A stretch of 64,000 nt of DNA from contig QXCQ01000091.1 in NCBI GenBank assembly GCA_003576535.1, forward strand, positions 48,448 to 112,447, read 5' to 3'. This stretch comes from Nakamurella silvestris. GTDB taxonomy: Bacteria > Actinomycetota > Actinomycetes > Mycobacteriales > Nakamurellaceae. Positions 53,977 through 61,294 of this stretch are shown here, piece by piece (positions within the stretch are counted from its first letter, which is position 1; each line of letters opens with the position of its first letter). Made by a program: the position numbers and the translations under genes. The notes below the pieces were generated by a model that saw nothing but the letters and a program-made list of their open reading frames with translations, was not told the origin of the DNA and searched no databases.

Positions 53977-53982
53977 AAGGTA
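53977..53982 (-). promoter_or_regulatory. Candidate -10 box of the proline dehydrogenase gene
   Basis: On the minus strand TACCTT ends 6 nt before the ATG. Confidence 0.4.
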
Positions 53983-54019
53983 GAACACTGCTCGCAGCTC
54001 CGGTCGGGGCGGCCCCGGC

Positions 54020-54403
54020 TCAGGCGGGACAGGCGTCGGTGCCGCGCGGCGGTGGTTGCCGGGCAGTGGTTCCCCGGGTGATACCGCAGCCGAGGCAGAC
54101 CCGATCACCGGTGGGTGTACCACCGTCGTGCTCGAACACCCAACGCTGATGGGAGCAGCGCGGTGCACCGCGTCGACGCCATCGGTCCTCGATGGCCATC
54201 CACTGCCCGCGCTGAATCATCGGCCCCGTTGCCGGTAACGATTCGTCCACGATCCCCGTCCGATCATCGAGTTCGTCCGGCGGCAGCGCGGGACCGGGGC
54301 CGGTGGACGGGATCTGGGTGTCCACGGCGACGGAGGTCGGCCGCACACCGTGGGGGGTGCGCCGATCCGGGCTGACGGCAGGCGAGACGATTGGCTTCAA
54401 CAC
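54020..54403 (-). CDS. Small protein with CxH/CxxC zinc-ribbon-like motif
   Basis: This 127-aa protein has a low-complexity N-terminal half and a compact C-terminal segment APRCSHQRWVFEHDGG ... RVCLGCGITRG. The C-x-H and C-x2-C pairs could bind zinc. The start (GTG 54403) is uncertain; ATG 54220 would give a 61-aa form that keeps the motif. It lies 50 bp upstream of proline dehydrogenase on the same strand. No family is recognised. Confidence 0.5.
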   Translation of the reverse strand: MLKPIVSPAVSPDRRTPHGVRPTSVAVDTQIPSTGPGPALPPDELDDRTGIVDESLPATGPMIQRGQWMAIEDRWRRRGAPRCSHQRWVFEHDGGTPTGDRVCLGCGITRGTTARQPPPRGTDACPA

Positions 54404-54525
54404 ATCTGCTCAGTATCCATAACTGGCAGTGTTCAAACGTGAATCCTCCGTTACACCTGTGCAAAAAGTGCACTCCGATGCGCGGGCAGCACAGCGCCGG
54501 TTTCGAGCCGGGAACCGCTCTGGTC

Positions 54526-54888
54526 TCAGCCCGGACGGCGGGTATGACGGTCGGCCCGGGTCGGGATCCCGACGACGCGCGACTCCCGCCCGATGGTGAT
54601 CCGGGTGATCCCGGAATCGGTGAGATCGAAGCGCATCACCCCGGACCGCTCAACCTGCAGGTCGAAACGCACCTGCAGCCGGCTGTGCTCGTCCCGAACC
54701 CAGCGGACGACCAACAACACACCGGTCACGGGTCTGCGCCGGACGCTGGGATCCTCGTCGACGGACGCCGTCGTTGCCGACTCGCCACCGCGACTGGTGT
54801 CACCCTGATCAGAAAGGATCTGGCTCGCCCTGCCGAAATGCAACGTGACCTTTTGACCTACATCACAAGGGTTCAAGATCGGGTTCAT
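54526..54888 (-). CDS. Hypothetical protein downstream of the MerR gene
   Basis: A possible 120-aa protein with high third-position GC on the minus strand. The visible segment is VTGVLLVVRWVRDEHSRLQV followed by RFDLQVERSGVMRFDLTDSG, a beta-rich pattern. No ribosome-binding site decides the start and no family is recognised. It begins 69 bp after the MerR-type gene on the same strand, so co-transcription is possible. It could be a non-coding shadow. Confidence 0.42.
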   Translation of the reverse strand: MNPILNPCDVGQKVTLHFGRASQILSDQGDTSRGGESATTASVDEDPSVRRRPVTGVLLVVRWVRDEHSRLQVRFDLQVERSGVMRFDLTDSGITRITIGRESRVVGIPTRADRHTRRPG

Positions 54889-54956
54889 ACCTGTAGTGGT
54901 TCCCAAAGCGAGACCTTCCAGACCGATTCCCGCCGAAAGATTCCGCAGGACAGCTC

Positions 54957-55844
54957 CTATGCAGGTCCGGCCGCTGACAGTCCGACTTCCAGGACCGCGC
55001 AAGCCTTCTCCAACTTGTCACCCAGGTAGGTGCCGGGCAGACCACGGCGGCTGCGCGGGGAGCTGAAGGCGTTCCCTGCGTAGAAGGCGCTGATACCCAG
55101 GTCCTGAACCGCTTGCAGGGCCTCGACGGCCGAACGCCGACCGGTCGAAAGATGGGAAACGACAACAACAGCGGTCGCTCCGGTTGCCTGTGCAGCGGTG
55201 GTCAGCGTTTTCATCGACGTCCGGGCACCGAGCACCCGGCAGGACCAGCCGCGGTATCGCAGCAGGACGCTGAGACATTCGATGCCGACCGTGTGCAGGT
55301 CCCGCGGCCCGCATGCCAACAGGACCGGGCTGGAGGACCGGGGGGCGGGAGCGAAGGCGCTCTGTTTGTCCAGCCAGGCCCGCGCCGCCTCGGTGGTGAG
55401 GCGCTCCTGATCGACGTCACACCGACCGCTCTCCCACCAACTACCGATCTGTCGAAGGGACGGCAGGAGGACGTCGTCGATACAGCGGCCCAGACCCAGC
55501 AGCTCGGACGCAGCGGTGAGCTCCCGCCGGATCTCCGCGGAGTTCATCGCGTCGGAGGCAACAAGGATGCGGCGCACGAACTCCGCGGCCGGACCGGCCA
55601 GTCCCAGCAGCTCCCGGACCGAGATCGCCGCCACGCTGGCACGTTTGCCACGCGCGATCTCGTCCCGCATCAACCGTAAGGCATGCAGTTCCGTAGGCGT
55701 GTACCGGCGATGCCGTCCGGATTCCCGTGCACTGGGCGGGATCTGGTATCGCAGTTCCCAGGAACGCAGGGTCGGCATCGGAACCCCGAGGGCCTTGGCG
55801 GCCTCGGCGATCGGCACCCCGGTGCCCTCCTCCGGTTCAGTCAT
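54957..55844 (-). CDS. MerR-family cobalamin-binding regulator (LitR/CarH-like)
   Basis: This 295-aa protein has a MerR helix-turn-helix (about 11-80; VPIAEAAKALGVPMPTLRSWELRYQIPPSAR), a helical B12-cap domain (about 90-175) and a Rossmann cobalamin-binding domain (about 178-290). The base-off cobalamin signature appears as DLHTVG, which fits D-x-H-x-x-G. The CarH W-x9-E-H light-sensing motif reads WESGRCDVDQER here, with Arg in place of His. It probably represses genes in the dark or senses B12, in divergence from the GAF-ANTAR/sigma pair. Confidence 0.87.
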   Translation of the reverse strand: MTEPEEGTGVPIAEAAKALGVPMPTLRSWELRYQIPPSARESGRHRRYTPTELHALRLMRDEIARGKRASVAAISVRELLGLAGPAAEFVRRILVASDAMNSAEIRRELTAASELLGLGRCIDDVLLPSLRQIGSWWESGRCDVDQERLTTEAARAWLDKQSAFAPAPRSSSPVLLACGPRDLHTVGIECLSVLLRYRGWSCRVLGARTSMKTLTTAAQATGATAVVVVSHLSTGRRSAVEALQAVQDLGISAFYAGNAFSSPRSRRGLPGTYLGDKLEKACAVLEVGLSAAGPA

Positions 55845-55943
55845 GGCACCAAACCTTCACATCCGAACTCTCGGGCGGTGGGCCTCGGCCGGTCCACTCT
55901 GCTGTGCTCCTTCACTATCCAACCTGCCCATGACCCGCACAAG

Positions 55944-55973
55944 CTATGCGCCCGTCCGCGACGACTTGCATAG
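55944..55973. promoter_or_regulatory. CTATGC/GCATAG dyad between divergent regulators
   Basis: The six-base arms are 18 nt apart and lie about 75-105 bp before the GAF-ANTAR start and 100-130 bp before the MerR start. It is a candidate operator for the MerR-type regulator, but the spacing is unusual. Confidence 0.3.
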
Positions 55974-56048
55974 TCTCAGCCGCCTGTCGCCGCGTGCGGC
56001 GGTGCAGGATGAGAGCACTTCGCCGCAGCTGAGCAGAAAGGTCTCGAC

Positions 56049-56825
56049 ATGGCATCCCTGAGTGCAGCCGATGTCATGTCGCGACTTTCGTTCCTGGCCA
56101 GGGAGTTGGACCGGCCGGTGGATCCGATCTCCTGCCGGCGACGGATCGTCGAACTGGCACCGAAACTGCTGAACTGTTCGGTGTGCGACATCGTCGCTGT
56201 CCACCGGTCCGGACGAAAAGCGCACGGCACCGGAGGTGTGGTGCTGGACGCGTCCTCCGACGATGCACTGAGTGTGATCTCCCTGGAAATCCTCACCAGA
56301 TCCGGCGAGGGCCATCGACTCGCCAACAGCCTGCTGGCACCCGGCGGCAATCTCGTTGACCTCACCGAGCTTCGGGCCGGTTCGGATCCGAACCCGATGT
56401 ACGCCAGGCAGATGATCAGTCGGACCGGTATCCGGGCCGAACTGGTGATGCCGTTGGCCGAGGTTGCGGGCTTCCACCTGTTGATCAGATTTCTCTACCG
56501 AGAGCTGCCGGAGAGTGCGGGCCTGGAGCTGGCCCCGTCCTTCGTCGACAGCGCCTCCCTCGCCGTGGCCCACTCCGAACTGCTGCGCAGTGTCGAAACC
56601 CTTCAGGCGGCCTTGATCAGCAACCGGCAGATCGGCATCGCGACCGGGATCCTGATGGCGCAACTCGGTGTGACGGCCGAGGACGCCTTCGCACGCCTCA
56701 AAGCCAGCTCGCAGAACCACAACCAGAAGCTGCGGACCACGGCCGACCACATCGTACGGACCGGGGAGTTCCCGACCAGAGGGCGTACGACCCACCAGGC
56801 AGTAAGAGCGGGAAAACCATGCTGA
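56049..56825 (+). CDS. GAF-ANTAR regulator
   Basis: This 258-aa protein has a GAF-like sensor (about 25-165; RRIVELAPKLLNCSVCDIVAVHRSG, MISRTGIRAELVMPLAEVAGFHLLIRFLY). An ANTAR domain follows (about 183-240; LQAALISNRQIGIATGILMAQLGVTAEDAFARLKASSQNHNQKLR). It is likely an RNA-binding antiterminator. GAAAGG precedes the ATG. It overlaps the sigma-factor gene by 7 nt, so the two are translationally coupled. Confidence 0.88.
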   Translation: MASLSAADVMSRLSFLARELDRPVDPISCRRRIVELAPKLLNCSVCDIVAVHRSGRKAHGTGGVVLDASSDDALSVISLEILTRSGEGHRLANSLLAPGGNLVDLTELRAGSDPNPMYARQMISRTGIRAELVMPLAEVAGFHLLIRFLYRELPESAGLELAPSFVDSASLAVAHSELLRSVETLQAALISNRQIGIATGILMAQLGVTAEDAFARLKASSQNHNQKLRTTADHIVRTGEFPTRGRTTHQAVRAGKPC

Positions 56826-57457
56826 CATCGCCGAGCCGTACCGGTCCTGTGTTCGACGACCCGACTCCTGTGTTCGACGACCCGACCGGGCGTTCGACAG
56901 GATCGCTCGTTGATCTCAACACCCTGTTGACCGAGGTCGGATCGGGGGACGTCACGGCCTTCAACGCCCTGTACGACCGGGTGAGCGCCAAGGTTTTCCA
57001 CACGATCATCCGGGTGCTGGTCGATCGCTCGCAGAGCGAGGAGGTCTGCCAGGACGTCATGGTCGAGGTGTGGCGCAGGGCTGCACGATTCGATGCCACC
57101 CTCGGATCGGCGCTGCCCTGGATCCTGGCGATCGCCCACGCCCGGGCGATCGACCGGGTTCGGTCCTCGCAGAAATCGCGCGAACGAGACACCAACTACA
57201 CCATCGCCAATCTGGAGCGGGACCGGGATGTCGTCATCGAATCCGTGGTGATCTCCCATGATCGGGAAATGGTTGCGCGGGCGCTGGCGACATTGACGGC
57301 CGCCCAACGGGAATGCCTGCATCTGGCGTACTACGCCGGTAAGACCCAGATCGAGATCGCCGAGCTCCTCCGGGTACCGCTCGGAACCATCAAGACCAGG
57401 ACGCGCAGCGCGCTGGCGCGTCTGCGGGATCCGCTGCGGGCGGCGACCGCGCTGTAG
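56819..57457 (+). CDS. ECF sigma factor, SigK-like
   Basis: This 212-aa protein has sigma region 2 (TAFNALYDRVSAKVFHTIIRVLVDRSQSEEVCQDVMVEVWRRAARFD ... RAIDRVRS) and region 4 (LATLTAAQRECLHLAYYAGKTQIEIAELLRVPLGTIKTRTRSALARLRD). It has a peculiar N-terminal tandem duplication VFDDPT-P-VFDDPT. SigK-type factors usually sit next to an RskA-like anti-sigma gene; none is present here, so control may come from the coupled GAF-ANTAR protein. Confidence 0.88.
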   Translation: MLTSPSRTGPVFDDPTPVFDDPTGRSTGSLVDLNTLLTEVGSGDVTAFNALYDRVSAKVFHTIIRVLVDRSQSEEVCQDVMVEVWRRAARFDATLGSALPWILAIAHARAIDRVRSSQKSRERDTNYTIANLERDRDVVIESVVISHDREMVARALATLTAAQRECLHLAYYAGKTQIEIAELLRVPLGTIKTRTRSALARLRDPLRAATAL

Positions 57458-57549
57458 GGTCCCACGGTTCTACGGGCGGTGCGCGCCCTTGCGGCCTGGG
57501 CAGATCGGCCTAGCCTGGGGTCAGGACGACCGACCAAAGGATGCAGACC

Positions 57550-57921
57550 ATGACAGTCAAACCCGTCAAACAGCCCGGACCGGACCACCCGATCACCGTG
57601 AGCCCCAGCCCGGGTCGCGTCACGGTGTCGCTGGGTGGGAAGGTGATCGCCGACACCACCGAGGCCCTGACCCTGCAGGAGGCGAGCTATCCGGCGGTGC
57701 AGTACATCCCGATCAAGGATGTCGACCTGACGCTGCTGGAGCGCTCGGACAACGCGAGCTACTGCCCGTTCAAGGGGGACGCGAGCTACTACAGCATCCC
57801 GTCCGGCGGGGAGGCGGGCGTGAACGCCATCTGGGTGTACGAACACCCGCATGACGCGGTGGCCGAGATCAAGGATCACCTGGCCTTCTACCCGGATCGG
57901 GTGGAGATCTCCCAGTCCTGA
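57550..57921 (+). CDS. DUF427 protein
   Basis: This 123-aa protein has the DUF427 signature: GRVTVSLGGKVIADTTEALTLQEASYPAVQYIPIKDVDLTLLERSD, then SYCPFKGDASYYSI and IWVYEHPHDAVAEIKDHLAFYPDRVEI. The Cys-Pro-Phe-Lys-Gly-x-A-x-Y-Y block is diagnostic. Function is not established. The ATG at 57550 is chosen because AAAGG lies 9 nt upstream. A family 2 palindrome follows. Confidence 0.9.
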   Translation: MTVKPVKQPGPDHPITVSPSPGRVTVSLGGKVIADTTEALTLQEASYPAVQYIPIKDVDLTLLERSDNASYCPFKGDASYYSIPSGGEAGVNAIWVYEHPHDAVAEIKDHLAFYPDRVEISQS

Positions 57922-57929
57922 GCTTTTTG

Positions 57930-57980
57930 ACGATTTGGGTCCTGGATGGTCGGATTTCGACCATCTGGGACCCAAATCGT
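57930..57980. repeat. Dispersed palindrome, family 2, copy c
   Basis: The outer arms ACGATTTGGGTCC and GGACCCAAATCGT enclose GATGGTC-ggatttc-GACCATC. Nine nucleotides after the DUF427 stop, preceded by a short T-run on the plus strand. The cleanest copy of the family. Confidence 0.87.
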
Positions 57981-58082
57981 TCGTCGTGCGCCCGGTTTCG
58001 GCACGCCGGGCGGGTGCGGAACCCTTGACCGGCACGAATGGCCCACCGGTACGGTGACCCCTTCCGCACCCCGGGGGGAACC

Positions 58083-59405
58083 ATGAGCACACCACTGTCG
58101 TCGGCAGGGCCCGACAACGCCCCGACCACCGCGACCGGAACCGGCCCATCCACCGCCACCGACCACATCCGCGACGAAGTCCGCGAACTCATCCGCCGAC
58201 GCGGCATCGACCCCGTCACCGACCCCCAAGCCGCCCGCGACCTCGTCAACGAAGTCACCGACGTCTACGAAGAACGCGCCGCCACCTCCACCCTCCCCAC
58301 CCTCATCGACCGCACCGAAACCACCCGCGAGGTCTACGACACCGTCGCCGGCTACGGCCCCCTCCAACGCTTCCTCGACGACCCCGAAATCGAAGAAATC
58401 TGGGTCAACCAACCCGGCACCGTCTTCACCGCCCGCAACGGCCGATCCGAACTGACCACCACCATCCTCGGAGCCACCGAGGTCCGCGACCTCATCGAAC
58501 GCATGCTCAAACCCTCCGGCCGCCGCCTCGACCTCTCCTCCCCCTTCGTCGACGCCCTCCTGCCCGACGGATCCCGCCTGCACGCCGTCATCCCCGACAT
58601 CACCCGGGCCCACGTCTCCTTGAACATCCGCAAATTCGTGGTCGCCGCACACTCCCTCGACGACCTCGTCAGCCGAGGCTCCCTCACCCTCCACGCGGCC
58701 CGCTTCCTCGAAGCCGCCGTCACCGTCGGCCTGAACATCATCGTCGCCGGCGGCACCCAGGCCGGGAAGACGACGCTGCTGAACACCTTGATCAACTCCA
58801 TCCCGGCGGCCGAGCGGGTGGTGACCTGCGAGGAGGTGTTCGAGCTGCGACCTCAACTGCCCGATGTCGTCGCGATGCAGACCCGCCAGCCGAACCTGGA
58901 GGGCCATGGGGAGATCAAGCTCCGGCGGTTGATCAAGGAGGCACTGCGGATGCGGCCGAGCCGGATCATCGTCGGTGAGGTGCGGCAGGAGGAGTCACTG
59001 GATCTCTTGATCGCGTTGAACTCCGGGCTGCCCGGCATGTGTTCGGTACACGCCAACTCCGCCCGCGAGGCCGTGATCAAGCTCTGCACCTTGCCGCTGC
59101 TCGCCGGCGAGAACGTCACCGCCGGATTTGTGGTGCCCACCGTCGCGGCGTCGGTCGACCTGATCGTCCACGTCGGCATGGACCACACCGGAGCGCGCAC
59201 CGTCCGCGAAATCGTCGCCCTCCCCGGACGGGTGGAGAACGGCATCGTCGAAACCACCGACATCTTCACCACCCAGGACAACGAACTCGTCCGGGCCGAA
59301 GGCTATCCCCCACACCTGGAACGCTTCGTACGTCACGGCATCGACCTCAGCGAACTGCTCACCCGGCGGGAAGGCGAGCGCGGACGGCACGCACAGGCCG
59401 GCTGA
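58083..59405 (+). CDS. Orphan CpaF/TadA-type secretion ATPase
   Basis: This 440-aa T2SS_E-family ATPase has an N-terminal domain ending VYDTVAGYGPLQRFLDDPEIEEIWVNQPG. Walker A is AGGTQAGKTTLLNTLI (about 220-235). The Asp/His boxes follow (RMRPSRIIVGEVRQEESLDLLIALNSGLPGMCSVHANSAREA). It would power pilus or DNA-uptake machinery, but no tadB, tadC, pilin or prepilin peptidase gene is adjacent. Codon choice changes in blocks along the gene (C-ending with GAA and CTC before about 58740, then CTG/GAG). Confidence 0.88.
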   Translation: MSTPLSSAGPDNAPTTATGTGPSTATDHIRDEVRELIRRRGIDPVTDPQAARDLVNEVTDVYEERAATSTLPTLIDRTETTREVYDTVAGYGPLQRFLDDPEIEEIWVNQPGTVFTARNGRSELTTTILGATEVRDLIERMLKPSGRRLDLSSPFVDALLPDGSRLHAVIPDITRAHVSLNIRKFVVAAHSLDDLVSRGSLTLHAARFLEAAVTVGLNIIVAGGTQAGKTTLLNTLINSIPAAERVVTCEEVFELRPQLPDVVAMQTRQPNLEGHGEIKLRRLIKEALRMRPSRIIVGEVRQEESLDLLIALNSGLPGMCSVHANSAREAVIKLCTLPLLAGENVTAGFVVPTVAASVDLIVHVGMDHTGARTVREIVALPGRVENGIVETTDIFTTQDNELVRAEGYPPHLERFVRHGIDLSELLTRREGERGRHAQAG

Positions 59406-59451
59406 CGCAGCCTGGCCGCGTTCATTTTTGCGACCAGATCCCTTGTCCGCT

Positions 59452-59943
59452 ATGAGACCATTCTTTCCCGTGATCGAATCTGCGGAAGAATTTGTGCGTC
59501 TTCGTTCCAGTACTGATCCAGCTGAGTACCACCGCGCTGCTCATGAAGCTGCCGAAGAGCCCGTCTGGTTGGACGTCATCGATCGGTTCCCTGACTATCG
59601 GTGCTCGGTTGCTCACAACAAGACCGTCCGCGGATCTGTCCTTCTTCTGCTTGCCGAAGATCCTGACCCAAGAGTGCGGTGGACGGTAGCCATGAGGCGA
59701 GCATGTCCTGCCGATATTTTGATCAAACTCGCGACCGACCCCGACTTCAGCGTGCGCGACCGGGTCGCCTGGAACAAGAAAGCCCCTCGGGCCGCTTTGG
59801 AGGTCCTTTCGGCCGATCCGGAGTACCGCATTCGAGAGGTCGCTCAGGCCCGCATGGATCAGATGTCCGGGAGAGCGCATACGAGCCGCCGACCCGCCGC
59901 AAGTGACACGGCAGGACCTACTACGTGTCACTTAGAGCCTTAA
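59452..59943 (+). CDS. HEAT-repeat-like hypothetical protein
   Basis: This 163-aa protein is made of short repeats of the leucine/HEAT-like kind: CSVAHNKTVRGSVLLLLAEDPDPRVRWTVAMRR, CPADILIKLATDPDFSVRDRVAWNKK, APRAALEVLSADPEYRIREVAQ. Lower GC and less biased codons than its neighbours suggest transfer. ATG 59452 is used; there is no strong ribosome-binding site. Its last codons overlap the operator-like cluster of the fic gene. Confidence 0.7.
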   Translation: MRPFFPVIESAEEFVRLRSSTDPAEYHRAAHEAAEEPVWLDVIDRFPDYRCSVAHNKTVRGSVLLLLAEDPDPRVRWTVAMRRACPADILIKLATDPDFSVRDRVAWNKKAPRAALEVLSADPEYRIREVAQARMDQMSGRAHTSRRPAASDTAGPTTCHLEP

Positions 59944-59951
59944 GTGACACG
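59901..59951. promoter_or_regulatory. Three-copy AAGTGACACG operator cluster before fic
   Basis: AAGTGACACG occurs at 59901-59910, inverted at 59924-59933, and again direct at 59942-59951, the last ending 18 nt before the fic ATG. Perfect 10-base matches in both orientations in 51 bp are very unlikely by chance. They are placed to block the fic promoter, consistent with autorepression by the HTH tail of Fic or by another regulator. Confidence 0.72.
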
Positions 59952-59969
59952 CAAGCGTATCGTGGTGTC

Positions 59970-61166
59970 ATGTCCGAGCCGACCGCCGTAGTTCCCTGGC
60001 CTGCATTGACGTGGGAACCACAGACCTGGGAGGCACCCGCCGAGTACGGTGCCACCAGGCGCGAACGCACGGCTGGCCGCGCCTACCGCAGCGCGATCGC
60101 CGCTGAAATTGCGGGCCTTCCCCTCGCCCTGCCCGGTTGGCTGGCAGCAGAGCTGGACGATGCCACCCAACAGATCGTCCGATTCGTCGCGGAAGACGCG
60201 CACCAGATTGGCGGGCTGACCGCCGTACTGATCAGGTCGGAGTCGGCATCCTCCTCTCAGATCGAACAGATCACCGCCTCCGCGCGCGCCATTGCCGAGG
60301 CCGAGATCACGGGGCGGGGCTCGGGAAATGCCGCGGTCATCGCGGCGAACGTGACCGCCATGTCCGCCGCACTCGCAGATGACGCGCCACTGGACGGCGA
60401 GCGGATCGTCAACGTCCAGCGGACACTGCTCGCCGACCATGCCCCGCATCTCGTTGGATGGCGCACCGGACCCGTCTGGATCGGCTCCGGCTCCAGCACT
60501 CCGGCCACCGCCGACTACGTTGCCCCCGACCACACCCGCATCGGCGAGTCGATCGACGACCTCGTCCGCTTCATACAGCGGGACGACCTCCCGATCCTCG
60601 CCCAGGCGGCGATCGCGCACGCGCAGTTCGAGACAATCCACCCGTTCGCGGACGGGAACGGCCGAACCGGCCGAGCACTGGTCCAAATGATCTTGCGTCG
60701 CAAGGAGATGACCCGCTCGAGCGCGATACCGATCAGCGGTGGGCTGCTCGTCGACAAACGAGGATATTTCGACGCGCTCACGGCGTACCGGGCCGGAGAT
60801 GCGGCACCAATCATTTCGGCTTTCAGCGCCGCATCAAGTCGGGCCGTCCACCAAGGCACCGCTCTGGCCGAACACATCACCGAGATCACCGGCGGATGGC
60901 GCTCAATCGTCAAGGCACGCAGCGACTCGGCGGTCTGGAAGGTTCTGGAGGTGTTGCCAGCAACGCCGGTCGCAGATGCCGCGATGTTGGCTTCGGCAAC
61001 CGGTCGCGACGCGCGCAACATCCATCGTGCGCTCCGGCAGCTCACCGAGGTCGGCATTCTCGTCGAGAACAGGCATCACAAGTCCCGCCGGATACTGTTC
61101 CGGACCCCCGAGATCCTCGCCGCCCTGGATGAATACGCGGAGCGGTTCGGCCGCCGGGAAAGCTGA
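59970..61166 (+). CDS. Fic family AMPylase with C-terminal HTH
   Basis: This 398-aa protein has a complete Fic core HPFADGNGRTGR (His224 catalytic). Upstream, SESASSSQIEQITA resembles the S-x-x-x-E-(G/N) inhibitory helix but with Gln at the last place. The N-terminal segment matches the DUF4172/Fic_N type. The C-terminus (about 315-398; ATPVADAAMLASATGRDARNIHRALRQLTEVGILVE) is a winged helix-turn-helix. It would AMPylate an unknown target. No separate antitoxin gene is visible. Confidence 0.88.
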   Translation: MSEPTAVVPWPALTWEPQTWEAPAEYGATRRERTAGRAYRSAIAAEIAGLPLALPGWLAAELDDATQQIVRFVAEDAHQIGGLTAVLIRSESASSSQIEQITASARAIAEAEITGRGSGNAAVIAANVTAMSAALADDAPLDGERIVNVQRTLLADHAPHLVGWRTGPVWIGSGSSTPATADYVAPDHTRIGESIDDLVRFIQRDDLPILAQAAIAHAQFETIHPFADGNGRTGRALVQMILRRKEMTRSSAIPISGGLLVDKRGYFDALTAYRAGDAAPIISAFSAASSRAVHQGTALAEHITEITGGWRSIVKARSDSAVWKVLEVLPATPVADAAMLASATGRDARNIHRALRQLTEVGILVENRHHKSRRILFRTPEILAALDEYAERFGRRES

Positions 61167-61294
61167 TCGCCGGTTGCGTCAGCGCCTGGTCCGGGTGCGC
61201 AGGCCGCTCCAACCGCCGGCCAACGTGGTGTCTGGGAGAATTCGGGATCAGCTCGACACATCGGCGACCCGTGGAACCCGAAGGAGCAGCCCTG

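Noticed and set aside
53971..54168. Extension of proline dehydrogenase by 66 residues
   Set aside because: The segment is Pro/Ser-rich, overlaps the CxxC-motif gene in the same direction, and a promoter-like box precedes the internal ATG.
58083..59405. A complete tad/pilus locus
   Set aside because: Only the ATPase is present; no tadB, tadC, pilin or prepilin peptidase genes occur within the window.
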